Assembly: GCA_936941155.1 (NCBI GenBank)
Contig: CAKZJE010000120.1
Coordinates: 1-53,857, forward strand
Length of the DNA stretch: 53,857 nucleotides
Direction of reading: 5' to 3'
Source: an uncultured Methylomonas sp.
Lineage (GTDB): Bacteria > Pseudomonadota > Gammaproteobacteria > Methylococcales > Methylomonadaceae
Positions within the stretch are counted from its first letter, which is position 1. Each line of letters begins with the position of its first letter. The position numbers and the translations under genes are program-made. Below, in pieces: positions 18,806 through 27,016 of the stretch. Below the pieces are notes generated by a model. That model was not told where the DNA came from, ran no database searches, and worked only from the letters and a program-made list of their open reading frames with translations.

Positions 18806-19438
18806 ATGAAAAATTTAATAGTTTGGTCATTGTTTTTGCTAGTTTTTACAACATTGCCTGCTGCTGCAAAAGAAGCTGTTGCAATCGTTTCTTCTATTCT
18901 AATCGTTGAAGACTCTAATACACCTAATACTTCTAAGACTTTAGATGAGTCTAAAGATTTAAATGCTGCGAAGACTTTAACAATTATCCGCGCTGGGAAA
19001 ACGATAGTTGTTTCTGAAAATGACAGTCTGGAGGCAGGTGACGTTGTTGATACGGCCAATAAAACAGTATCGCTGAAAACCCCAGGCGGCTCTTCATGGA
19101 AACTAGAAAATGCGACTAAGTTTTCTGTGCATTCTGCCACTAAAGACGGCAAACCTGTTTATGTTTTTTTAGAAGGCACTGCGATATATACAGGAGAAAA
19201 AGCAGGTGTCTCTATTATTAAAATAAAGGATAAAGACTATACAATCGGTGCAGGGGCATCCGTAACCTTTTTTCGTGGTGCTGAGTTGGATCCTATCACT
19301 TCTATTACCATTGAGAGTGGCACACTAACAATTGGCAAACAAGAGTTTCATCATAGCGGCAAATCTATAACAATAGATGCCCAAGGTAATGTAAAAACGA
19401 ATACTGATGAGATTAAGCGGCGCGGAATTCGTGGATAG
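18806..19438 (+). CDS. Exported FecR-domain protein
   Basis: A 210-residue protein with a signal peptide (LIVWSLFLLVFTTLPAAAK, cleavage near AAA-K). The centre has FecR-like beta structure: AGKTIVVSENDSLEAGDVV, VSLKTPGGSSWKLE, VFLEGTAIYTG. It has no membrane anchor and no cytoplasmic anti-sigma part, so it is not a classical FecR regulator; more likely it is a periplasmic ligand-binding or surface protein. It is divergent from the CHASE2 cyclase and may act with its periplasmic sensor, which is inference. TGAGG precedes the ATG. Confidence 0.75.
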   Translation: MKNLIVWSLFLLVFTTLPAAAKEAVAIVSSILIVEDSNTPNTSKTLDESKDLNAAKTLTIIRAGKTIVVSENDSLEAGDVVDTANKTVSLKTPGGSSWKLENATKFSVHSATKDGKPVYVFLEGTAIYTGEKAGVSIIKIKDKDYTIGAGASVTFFRGAELDPITSITIESGTLTIGKQEFHHSGKSITIDAQGNVKTNTDEIKRRGIRG

Positions 19439-19526
19439 TAAATCCACATTGCAATAGTGAATCGTGAGTTTCAACAAAAAACTTTATTCAGTTTTTACTA
19501 AAATTGCATTTTTGAGGAAAAAATAA

Positions 19527-20092
19527 ATGTTAAATCGTTTGATGTTAAAGCTTCTACTCTTGCTGAGTTTTTTATTGCCGTTACCAGCCTTTGCCGCGCC
19601 TTTTAACGCAATGGTTGTATTTGGAGATAGTTTATCCGACAACGGCAATCTTGCAGTCCTACCGGGGTATGAGTTTTTAAACAATCCGCCTTATCAACAT
19701 GGTTCTACTAATGGCTTAAACTCCGTAGAGCAATTAGCTAAGCAACTAGGATTACCGCTTACACCCTCGCTTTATTTAACAGGCACAATTGCGGGAAATA
19801 ATTTTGCAGTGGCAGGAGCGCGTGCAGGTGGCATTCAACGGATTGATTTAACTGCGCAAGTTTTATCATTGATTTAGCACAGTTTTTTGGTTTTCTAAAC
19901 CACAATTCAAAAGCGTTAAAGTTGACTAATACAGATAGTGCTTGCTTTAGCAGTGTTAATTTCAACTTTTATCCGGTTTGTAACAACGGCAAAGCCATCA
20001 ATCAGTTTATATTTTTTGATGAATTCCATCCAAGTCAAGTCATACATGAGCGTGTAGGACGTACTTTGTTTACCGTTGTTCCTGCAATGTAG
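19527..20092 (+). pseudogene. SGNH/GDSL hydrolase, internally deleted and frameshifted
   Basis: The first 116 codons encode a signal peptide (LLLLLSFLLPLPAFA) and block I of a GDSL esterase (VVFGDSLSDNGN), then stop at 19877. From about 19863 another frame continues without its own start: FIIDLAQFFGF, then a C-terminal block with IFFDEFHPSQVIHERVG, which supplies the catalytic Asp and His, ending at 20092. The middle of the enzyme, including the GxND oxyanion block, is absent; intact relatives are around 300 residues. A deletion that also shifted the frame explains this. The product should be inactive. Confidence 0.85.
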
Positions 20093-20121
20093 AGCAACAC
20101 TTTACCTCAGCGTTCAACATC

Positions 20122-20152
20122 AAAAGCCCAATCTGCATCAGGTTGGGCTTTT
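20122..20152. terminator. Bidirectional terminator
   Basis: AAAAGCCCAA (20122-20131) pairs with TTGGGCTTTT (20143-20152), followed by more T. It sits between the converging SGNH remnant and DUF1415 gene. Confidence 0.8.
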
Positions 20153-20161
20153 TTATTGCTG

Positions 20162-20710
20162 TTAAAACTGTCCTTTGCAAGCGGCTAATAACGCCTGCAT
20201 TTTTGCCAAGCCTAACTCTCGTGTCAGCTCAATATTGCGCAACGGAATATTTTCAGGATGCGGAAAAGTCTTTAACGCTTTGGCAATACTTTCTTCACGA
20301 ATCAAATGCAGCATGGGATAAGGAGAACGATTGGTGTAATTTGCCGCATCGGTTTCAGCCGCCCCTTCAAAGCAATAATCAGGATGAAAACTAGCAAGTT
20401 GATACACCCCTTCATAGCCTTGCAGCTCTAATAGCTTATTTGCCAGCTCCAAATACTCCAAAAAAGCATCAAAATCATCGAAATTATTGGGATAAATCAG
20501 CAACGTCGTTTCAATAGCGTCATCACTATCTAAGCGCACGGCTTCATCAATCAACGTTTGCAAGTTTTCCTCTATTTTTTCGGCTTCATCAATACAATAA
20601 TGCAGGGTATTTTTTTCCACCACCTCGCGAGCAAACGGGCAAATATTATGCTGAATAATCACATTTTTTAACCACGATTGTGTGTGCTGTTTAATCTGCT
20701 GCGTTGTCAT
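20162..20710 (-). CDS. DUF1415 family protein
   Basis: A 182-residue cytoplasmic protein of the DUF1415 family. It shows the family's marks: an early HNICPFAREV segment, SFHPDYCFEG, and NYTNRSPYPMLHLIREESI. The biochemical role of the family is not known to me; the conserved Cys and His residues would suit metal or redox chemistry, but that is speculation. Its start overlaps the end of the upstream lipoprotein gene by 20 bases, so the two are co-transcribed. A terminator follows directly. Confidence 0.85.
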   Translation of the reverse strand: MTTQQIKQHTQSWLKNVIIQHNICPFAREVVEKNTLHYCIDEAEKIEENLQTLIDEAVRLDSDDAIETTLLIYPNNFDDFDAFLEYLELANKLLELQGYEGVYQLASFHPDYCFEGAAETDAANYTNRSPYPMLHLIREESIAKALKTFPHPENIPLRNIELTRELGLAKMQALLAACKGQF

Positions 20711-21467
20711 TGGTATCTACTAAAAACTTACGATAATTAATGGAGATTTTTAACCCTGCAAATCGACCTGCCATGCGGATTAATTCGTGGCTGCTTTTGT
20801 CAAAAGTCAGTTTTACCACGCTTAAAGCACGATCTTCGTAACCTGCTTCTATGTCGTGAGTGTCTAATAAAAAGTTATAAATATAAATTTCTTGCTCGGC
20901 TTCGGTTTTAATTTCTATCGGCGTACCGAGTTGTGCAATCACTGTGGCTTTTTGCGGTAATTTTGCAGAAATTTTAGTAATGGAATCGGCATTAGCATGT
21001 AATTGCTTTTTTTCTTTGTCGATTGCGCCGCCCGCTAATGAGCGCAACGACACTTCTAAAAACTTGGGCGGGGCAATTTGCAAAAAAAGCGGTGAAAAAT
21101 ACCAACTACTGACCCGATTATCGCGATTAAAATCAATATCAAAGAAAAATGTTAAGCCGGGCGTAATCAATTTTTGCTGTGCATCCACTTTGCGAAAGGT
21201 ATATCGCCAACGTGTGCCATTGCTAATTGTGCTAATACTGCTCGGTTGCAATTTTGAGAGCGAAACTAAATCCGAGTTATACAAAATGGGGTGATTAAAA
21301 TGCAGGGCAAACACCTTGTCATCTTGCACAACAAAATATCTATCAAAATCACTTAGTTGCAAATACGTTTGATAAGCTCTAATCCAATAAATGCAGCCTG
21401 TTAAGCTGCTTATCAGTAGCAATATAATAAGAAACCGGAAAGTACGCGCGGTGCTGATTTTTTTCAT
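20691..21467 (-). CDS. Putative outer-membrane-assembly-like lipoprotein
   Basis: A 258-residue lipoprotein with a signal sequence ending in a lipobox (SLTGC). The body is rich in beta strands and I do not recognise the family with certainty; it has VVQDDKVFALHF near the front, TWYF/SSWYFSPLF-like motifs and a C-terminal GLKISINYRKFL. The frame extends to 21611, but that part reads like non-coding sequence and crosses a hairpin, so the ATG at 21467 directly before the signal peptide was chosen; its ribosome site is weak. It forms an operon with the DUF1415 gene. Confidence 0.7.
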   Translation of the reverse strand: MKKISTARTFRFLIILLLISSLTGCIYWIRAYQTYLQLSDFDRYFVVQDDKVFALHFNHPILYNSDLVSLSKLQPSSISTISNGTRWRYTFRKVDAQQKLITPGLTFFFDIDFNRDNRVSSWYFSPLFLQIAPPKFLEVSLRSLAGGAIDKEKKQLHANADSITKISAKLPQKATVIAQLGTPIEIKTEAEQEIYIYNFLLDTHDIEAGYEDRALSVVKLTFDKSSHELIRMAGRFAGLKISINYRKFLVDTNDNAAD

Positions 21468-21554
21468 GATTTTTGGCGGTAAATTAATAATTGAAAAAGT
21501 GCAGCAGGATTTTAAGTTTTCTATGCAGAAATGGCTAATGATAAATCTTACGGG

Positions 21555-21595
21555 CATAAAAAACCGCAAACTGTTGCCAGTTGCGGGTTTTATGA
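21555..21595. repeat. Hairpin element family 4 (GTTGCCAGTTGCGGGTTTTATGA)
   Basis: AAAACCGCAAAC and TTGCGGGTTTT pair around a GTTGCCA loop. A close copy is at 26945-26986. It lies between two divergent genes, so it cannot end either one. Confidence 0.65.
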
Positions 21596-21722
21596 GAATC
21601 CATAACAGCAACTAAGTTTTGGTGTAAGCTTTAACCACTTGTTAATTTCCCACCTGTTCTATGATGTTACAATGATTCAAAAATAACGCCTATTTCTGCT
21701 TTTTAGTTTAAAAACAATCATT

Positions 21723-24700
21723 ATGTTCAACACCCCACAGCTTCAAACTATCCTCAAAGATTCTGCTTATAAACTGACGCAATTTAGCGATGCGCAAATT
21801 CAAGCCTTAGAAAACAGTATTATTATCAAACAAGTACGCGATAAAGCCGCGCCTTATGTTGTTTGTTTGGTTCGTGGGAAAGAAATCAAACTAACGCCGG
21901 AAGAAGTTGTAAGGCAACTTTTTATTGATACATTAAACAAGCACTACGGTTATTCGCTCGACAGAATACAGTGCGAATATCCGGTTAAAACTGGCAGCAG
22001 TAGCAAACGTGCGGATATTGTGGTGTTTGATGCGGATAATCCGACACAACCCTATATTATTGTTGAGTTAAAGCAACCTAACGTTAAAGACGGGCAAGAA
22101 CAATTAAAATCCTATTGTCGTTTTGAAGGTGCGCCGCTTGGTGTGTGGACAAATGGCGCAGATATTGAATTTTTCTTAAAAAATCAAAATGTAAAATCAA
22201 AAACGGTTCGTTTAGATGGTTTAAGCGGATTGCCAACTGCTAATCAAACTTTAGCCCAATATTTACACACGCCTTTTACGATTAAAGATTTAATTATCAA
22301 TGACAAACTAGAGCGCAGAAGTTTAAAAGAAATCATCACGCAATTTGAAGATGTAGTTTTAGCCAATTCAGGCGCGGATAGTTTTGAAGAAATTTTTAAA
22401 TTGATTTTCACAAAACTGTTTGATGAATTTCAAAGTGGCAGTGATAAAGACGAAATTAACGCGCTACTTAAACACGGTACACCGATAGAGGCAATTAACG
22501 GTAAAGATTTTCGCCCGTTGCAATTTAGAAGTACCAGTTTAGAAGAAGATGCTGAAAAACGCGAAGCTGAAAATAAAAAACATTTAGAAAAACTCTTTGC
22601 AGAAGCGCGAAAAAAATGGCGTGGTATTTTTCCGGCTGATGACAGTTTTAAATTAACTGCGTCTCATCTTTCGACTTGTGTTTCTTATTTGCAAGACATC
22701 AAATTATTCAATTCCAATTTAGAGGTAATTGATGATGCGTTTGAATACTTGGTGAATCAAGAATCAAAAGGCAATAAAGGGCAATATTTCACCCCGCGTT
22801 ATGTGATTGATATGTGCGTGAAAATGATGAATCCACAAGCGCATGAAAGCATGATTGATACGGCGGCGGGTTCATGCGGTTTTCCAATGCACACGATTTT
22901 TCATGTTTGGCAAGGATTAGCTCCTGAAAATACCAATTTATTTACGACCGATAAACGCACTCCTGCGCAAATTGAATATGTGCAAAATAAAGTGTTTGGC
23001 ATTGATTTTGATGCCCGTTCGGTGCGAGTTGGGCGAGCATTAAATTTAATTGCTGGCGATGGGCAAACCAATGTATTGCGCTTAAATACGCTGGATTACA
23101 AACGTTGGGATGAAACGGTTAAAGAGCAAAGCTGGATTAATATTTATAACGATGGTTTCGTAAAGCTGAACGATTTAGCCAAAAATAGCGAAAGTTATAA
23201 AGAATTTGAATTTGATGTATTAATGGCAAATCCGCCATTTGCGGGTGATATTACCGATGAAGGTATGTTAGCTCATTATCAGCTTGGTAAAAATACCGCA
23301 GGAAAAGCACAAAGCAAAGTTGGGCGAGATATTTTGTTTATTGAGCGAAATTTAGACTTTCTTAAATCAGGCGGCAGAATGGCTGTAGTATTGCCTCAAG
23401 GTCGTTTTAATAATTCCTCTGATAAATATTTGCGTGATTTTATTGCGCAGCATTGCCGGATTTTGGCGGTGGTGGGTTTGCATGGCAATGTGTTTAAGCC
23501 GCATACGGGCACGAAAACCAGCGTGTTATTTGTGCAAAAGTGGGATGCGGTGTTGTGTCCGCAAGTGGATGATTACCCGATATTTTTTGCCACGATGCAA
23601 GAGCCGAGCAAGGATAATTCGGGCGATAAGATTTATGTGACGAATGCGGATGGTTCGCCCGTTTTAGATAGTCACGAGCATTTGATTGTGAAGCATGATT
23701 TGTTTAATCACGATGGTTTGACGCAGGATGGAATTGCGGAAGCGTTTATTGAGTTTGCAAAAAAGGAAAAATTAAGTTTTTTTGATTTAGACCTTCCAGG
23801 TTTTAAAAACCTGGAAGGTCTTTATGCCGCGCCGTTTAATGAAATGAAATATCGGGCGTTGTTGGAAAAGTTAGAAATTAGCGAAGTAATGCTAACATCG
23901 CTTAATGATGATAAAAGATTTGATGCAGAATTTTATGATAAACAGTCCGAAAATATAAAAGTTCAACTTACAAAAAAAGGCTTTACACTTTTAGGTGATT
24001 TAGCAAAAAGTATTACAGATATGGGAGCTTTTTCATTATATCGCTCAGAATATTTTGTTGAAAAAGGAGTTCCTTTTCTTCGCGTAAATAATGTAAAAAA
24101 TAATTTTCTTGACCTCTCTGATGTGATTTTTATTTCAAATGAATATCATAATATTTTAAAAAAATCTCAGGTTAGATATAAAGATGTTTTATTAACAACA
24201 AAAGCAATAATTGGAATGTCTTGTACTGTTGAAAAGGATGTTAAAGAATGCAATATGTCACAAAATCTTGTAAGAATAGTTGTAAATGAAAAAATAATAA
24301 ATCCATTTTTTCTATCTACATTTTTAAATTCAAAATATGGTAAAACTCAAACAGTTAAATCTGCTACTGGTAATGTTCAGCTATATTTGAATTTCGAGAA
24401 GATAAAAGCAATCAAAATACCTAAAGTTAGTGCAGAATTACAAAACAGTATTCAAAAACTAATTGAAGAATCAGAAGATAAACGCAAAGACTCTAAAAAT
24501 AATTACGCTCAAGCCGAAAACTTATTATTCAACGCGCTAGACATGGCGGATTTTTCACCCAGCACTGAAAACGTCAATATCAAATCATTCAAAGATTCAT
24601 TTCTTACAACGGGTCGCTTAGATGCGGAATATTACCAGCCGAAATATGACGAGATTCTATTTTCTTTAAAAACTAATAACTTTGACAGTTTAAAAAATTT

Positions 24701-25247
24701 AGCTCAAATACAAAAAGGTGTACAAGCGCGTTCTGAGGAAAAAAGCAGTGGTTTTCTTTACGCCAGCATTAAAGATTGTAATAACTACTCAATAAACACA
24801 ACAGAAAGAACAAATGAAAAAACTGTTCTTGTCGAGCCAAATTCACTTGTATTCGCAATTACTGGAGCAACGATAGGAAAAGTTGCAATCAATAACACTA
24901 ATGAACCTGTTGCAATAAGTGGCGATTTAATTGGAATTAAGCCAAAAGCAATATCACCTTTTTATCTTTTAGTTGTCTTATCAAGCCCATTAATTCAAGA
25001 GTTTTGCAAAAAAGATATTACAGGAGCAACAAATGGTCATTTATCAATTCAAGAATTTTCAAATTATCCAATTCCGCTAGTTGATTCTGAAATTCAAACC
25101 AAAATTGCCAGCTTAATCCAACAAAGTTTTTCTTTAAAAGCAACAAGCGAAAATTTATTAGAAACTGCCAAACGCGCGGTGGAAATCGCCATTGAAACGG
25201 ATGAACAAACCGCAATGGCTTTTATTAATTCGCACACGGGAGAATAA
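21723..25247 (+). CDS. Single-chain restriction-modification enzyme (nuclease-HsdM-HsdS fusion)
   Basis: A 1174-residue frame combining three functions. Residues about 60-200 resemble the HsdR N-terminal nuclease domain, with D98, E115 and K117 (RADIVVFD...IIVELKQ) as a PD-(D/E)xK site. Residues about 310-640 are an HsdM-type adenine methylase: FTPRYVIDMCVKMM, IDTAAGSCGF (motif I) and NPPF with N503 (motif IV). Residues about 725-1170 form two HsdS-like recognition halves with helical spacers. No helicase/translocase is present, so it should behave like a type IIG/IIB-style enzyme rather than true type I. A 31-base palindrome is translated within the linker (23790-23820). From about 23930 base composition becomes more AT-rich, so the specificity part may have a separate origin. 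It is likely a defence gene against foreign DNA. Confidence 0.85.
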   Translation: MFNTPQLQTILKDSAYKLTQFSDAQIQALENSIIIKQVRDKAAPYVVCLVRGKEIKLTPEEVVRQLFIDTLNKHYGYSLDRIQCEYPVKTGSSSKRADIVVFDADNPTQPYIIVELKQPNVKDGQEQLKSYCRFEGAPLGVWTNGADIEFFLKNQNVKSKTVRLDGLSGLPTANQTLAQYLHTPFTIKDLIINDKLERRSLKEIITQFEDVVLANSGADSFEEIFKLIFTKLFDEFQSGSDKDEINALLKHGTPIEAINGKDFRPLQFRSTSLEEDAEKREAENKKHLEKLFAEARKKWRGIFPADDSFKLTASHLSTCVSYLQDIKLFNSNLEVIDDAFEYLVNQESKGNKGQYFTPRYVIDMCVKMMNPQAHESMIDTAAGSCGFPMHTIFHVWQGLAPENTNLFTTDKRTPAQIEYVQNKVFGIDFDARSVRVGRALNLIAGDGQTNVLRLNTLDYKRWDETVKEQSWINIYNDGFVKLNDLAKNSESYKEFEFDVLMANPPFAGDITDEGMLAHYQLGKNTAGKAQSKVGRDILFIERNLDFLKSGGRMAVVLPQGRFNNSSDKYLRDFIAQHCRILAVVGLHGNVFKPHTGTKTSVLFVQKWDAVLCPQVDDYPIFFATMQEPSKDNSGDKIYVTNADGSPVLDSHEHLIVKHDLFNHDGLTQDGIAEAFIEFAKKEKLSFFDLDLPGFKNLEGLYAAPFNEMKYRALLEKLEISEVMLTSLNDDKRFDAEFYDKQSENIKVQLTKKGFTLLGDLAKSITDMGAFSLYRSEYFVEKGVPFLRVNNVKNNFLDLSDVIFISNEYHNILKKSQVRYKDVLLTTKAIIGMSCTVEKDVKECNMSQNLVRIVVNEKIINPFFLSTFLNSKYGKTQTVKSATGNVQLYLNFEKIKAIKIPKVSAELQNSIQKLIEESEDKRKDSKNNYAQAENLLFNALDMADFSPSTENVNIKSFKDSFLTTGRLDAEYYQPKYDEILFSLKTNNFDSLKNLAQIQKGVQARSEEKSSGFLYASIKDCNNYSINTTERTNEKTVLVEPNSLVFAITGATIGKVAINNTNEPVAISGDLIGIKPKAISPFYLLVVLSSPLIQEFCKKDITGATNGHLSIQEFSNYPIPLVDSEIQTKIASLIQQSFSLKATSENLLETAKRAVEIAIETDEQTAMAFINSHTGE
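23790..23820. repeat. Perfect palindrome inside the restriction-modification gene
   Basis: 15-base arms (GACCTTCCAGGTTTT and inverse) flank a single central A. It is in frame and encodes DLPGFKNLEGL between the methylase and specificity domains. Confidence 0.9.
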
Positions 25248-25248
25248 C

Positions 25249-25276
25249 GGATTTCAAAGTCACGACTTTGAAATCC
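25249..25276. terminator. Palindrome directly after the restriction-modification gene
   Basis: GGATTTCAAAGTC and its exact inverse are separated by AC, 2 bases past the stop codon. There is no T-run, so termination is uncertain; it may be another palindromic repeat, as a family 1 element follows 6 bases later. Confidence 0.55.
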
Positions 25277-25282
25277 TCGCTG

Positions 25283-25319
25283 AAAATTTTCAAGACGACT
25301 GGTCATCTTCAAAAATTTT
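25283..25319. repeat. Palindromic element family 1, copy C
   Basis: Core AAGACGACTGGTCATCTT with A/T arms AAAATTTT. One base of the core has changed against the other copies. It pairs with the palindrome at 25249-25276 to form a composite. Confidence 0.8.
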
Positions 25320-25399
25320 GTAAGTTCTACCATGCTATCAAGGTGATTCAAACGAATGAAATTGCCAATCGGCAAGTGATTATCTACTTTTTGTCGGGT

Positions 25400-25418
25400 T
25401 AGGCTTGGTTTAAACTGG
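25400..25418. repeat. 19-bp direct repeat, copy 1
   Basis: TAGGCTTGGTTTAAACTGG is repeated exactly at 25852-25870. The pair brackets the DUF433/DUF5615 module. Confidence 0.85.
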
Positions 25419-25419
25419 G

Positions 25420-25578
25420 TTATCTTATGCGGATAAATGACTCGTTAGCATCTTGATAAAAAATCTCAAGAGCCTCCACTTTGTTTCTTAGGATTAATTG
25501 GATTTGTCGGTTAGAGCAGTTGCCTTTCTTAATCCACACAACTTTAGGCGATAAATTTTCATCAAATAACAATTTCAT
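25420..25578 (-). pseudogene. DUF5615 (PIN-like) toxin, internally deleted
   Basis: This 52-codon frame starts with MKLLFDENLSPK, the N-terminus of DUF5615 PIN-like toxins. It jumps at once to the family's C-terminal block VWIKKGNCSNRQI. About 45-60 central residues, including the acidic residues of the nuclease site (the TKDxDF region), are missing while the frame is kept. The start overlaps the DUF433 stop in an ATGA, the usual coupling of these antitoxin-toxin pairs. The product should have no nuclease activity. The reading frame itself is certain; the family is judged from the two ends. Confidence 0.75.
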
Positions 25579-25814
25579 GCGCTAATAACCCTTGAATGCC
25601 TTTCTCGGTCAGCAGCATAAGCAAAACACGCGCGAATATCCTCTTTAGTTAAATAATCATAATCTTCTAAAACCTCTATCTCGGTCATGCCAGCGGCAAA
25701 ACAATCAAGAATATCATCAACGGTAATTCTTAAGCCGCGTATGCACGGCTTGCCACTACGCTTTCCCTGTTCAATCGTGATAATGTCGCGGTAATCAATG
25801 CTTGTTTCTGTCAT
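25575..25814 (-). CDS. DUF433 antitoxin (VapB45-like)
   Basis: A 79-residue protein of the DUF433 family, small helical DNA-binding antitoxins. The signature GKPCIRGLRITVDDILDCFAAGMT is complete, followed by EDYDYLTKEDIRACFAYAADRE. The normal partner is a DUF5615 toxin; here the coupled downstream toxin has lost its core, so this antitoxin may have nothing to neutralise. Both genes lie between two 19-bp direct repeats. Confidence 0.88.
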   Translation of the reverse strand: MTETSIDYRDIITIEQGKRSGKPCIRGLRITVDDILDCFAAGMTEIEVLEDYDYLTKEDIRACFAYAADRERHSRVISA

Positions 25815-25851
25815 GGTTTTATACTCCTTTGAGCTTTTCGCTTTATTTGGC

Positions 25852-25870
25852 TAGGCTTGGTTTAAACTGG
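25852..25870. repeat. 19-bp direct repeat, copy 2
   Basis: Exact copy of 25400-25418, 452 bases away, between the DUF433 gene and higA. Confidence 0.85.
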
Positions 25871-25871
25871 T

Positions 25872-26159
25872 TTAAGCACTGAGTTGTAAGCGTTGAACAG
25901 GGTAGCGCGGCTTTTGCCTTGCTTGCCACAAATCATAATCCGCTTGCATGTGTAACCAACTCTCAGCACTTCCCCCCAAAGCATCCGCAATGCGCAACGC
26001 CATGTCGGGCGATATTGCTGCCTTTCCATTCAATACACGCGACAACGCCGCGCGGGTTACGCCTATTTGTTTGGCAAAATCGGTGACTGTCAGCGTGGAA
26101 TTATCAAAAACGCCATCTTTTAAAACTTCGCCAGGATGTGGCGGGTTATGTTGAATCAT
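25872..26159 (-). CDS. higA: HigA-family antitoxin
   Basis: A 95-residue XRE-type protein of the HigA group. It begins with NPPHPGEVLKDGVF and has the helix-turn-helix TVTDFAKQIGVTRAALSRVLNGKAAISPDMALRIADAL and the family's ESWLHMQADYDLW. It neutralises HigB and represses the operon. It starts 12 bases after higB, in the toxin-first order typical of higBA. The pair looks intact. Both genes have normal lengths. Confidence 0.93.
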   Translation of the reverse strand: MIQHNPPHPGEVLKDGVFDNSTLTVTDFAKQIGVTRAALSRVLNGKAAISPDMALRIADALGGSAESWLHMQADYDLWQARQKPRYPVQRLQLSA

Positions 26160-26171
26160 GGTTAAGCCTCC

Positions 26172-26450
26172 TTAGTGATAATCTTGATAATCAACTAGCA
26201 TGGCGTTGTTATCCTCAAAAGTGAACGTAAGCCGCCAGTTTTTGTCTACCCATACCGCCCAATAATTAACCAAGTTACCTTTTAACGGATGCAACCGCCA
26301 GTTGGGTAAATCCATATCGGTGGCATTTTGAGCGGCGTTAAGTTTTGCAAGCTGTAAACGTAAGCGCGTAGCGTGCTGGGCTTGTATTCCCACCTTGCTA
26401 CCCGTTTCAAAGAATGCCTTTAAGCCTTTGTGTTGAAAAGTTTTAATCAT
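26172..26450 (-). CDS. higB: HigB-family mRNA interferase toxin
   Basis: A 92-residue RelE-superfamily toxin expected to cut mRNA on the ribosome. Family marks are FQHKGLKAFFETGSKVGI, MDLPNWRLHPLKG and the end strand NWRLTFTFEDNNAMLVDYQDYH. It is complete and upstream of higA in a two-gene operon. The module may stabilise this degraded mobile region. Confidence 0.93.
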   Translation of the reverse strand: MIKTFQHKGLKAFFETGSKVGIQAQHATRLRLQLAKLNAAQNATDMDLPNWRLHPLKGNLVNYWAVWVDKNWRLTFTFEDNNAMLVDYQDYH

Positions 26451-26559
26451 AATTTCAGTGTATAGCGTGGCTTTTCACTTGTCAAAAAAAAGCCCTTGCC
26501 ACTTTCGTGAGCAAAGGCTTGTTAATCATAATTATGGCGCGGTGTTGGGTTACATTTGT

Positions 26560-26772
26560 TTAGGTTGATTCTTTTGCCGGTGCGATTACAACCTGCGTTT
26601 TTAGGTTGTCCAAATAATCCGCCCACGCCTGCATCATTTTGTGGCGTTCTGCTAAATGTGACGTGCGATTGTAGGCGCGTCCGTTGGGGTCGCGTACTGA
26701 GTGCGCTAATTGGTGTTCGATAAAGTCGGGGCGAAAATATTTACCGCCTTTTTTGTGAACAAGCACATACAT
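26560..26772 (-). pseudogene. C-terminal remnant of a tyrosine-recombinase integrase
   Basis: Seventy codons match the extreme C-terminus of P4-type integrases: FIEHQLAHSVRD, then AYNRTSHLAERHKMMQAWADYLD. The second active-site His (LAH) and the nucleophilic Tyr (AYNR) are present, but the rest of the roughly 400-residue enzyme is missing, with a TAG immediately upstream in frame. It lies 245 bases from the 3' end of tRNA-Met, the usual place for such an integrase, so it marks an old island insertion. Confidence 0.8.
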
Positions 26773-26944
26773 GCCTTTCTAACTCGGCTTAAGCTTGTAA
26801 TCCTTGTCGGGGTTGGGTTTAGCGTTTCTTATGGCGGTATCTATTAGGGACATAGGGGGTATAAGTTTTTGAGGTGCCAATGTACCCCCGTTTATACCCC
26901 TTGATTTGCTTGATTGTCAACGAACCTTATTGAATTTCATTGAA

Positions 26945-26986
26945 CATAAAAAAACCCGCTAACCGTTGCCAGTTGCGGGTTTTATG
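26945..26986. repeat. Hairpin element family 4, second copy
   Basis: AAAACCCGCTAAC and GTTGCGGGTTT pair around CGTTGCCA. It nearly repeats 21555-21595. It lies 31 bases downstream of the tRNA-Met 3' end and could also act as its terminator. Confidence 0.65.
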
Positions 26987-27016
26987 AATCTTGTTGAACT
27001 CTACTGAACCGCCTAA

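Noticed and set aside
21468-21611. 48-codon upstream extension of the lipoprotein gene
   Set aside because: It runs through a repeated hairpin and would bury the signal peptide.
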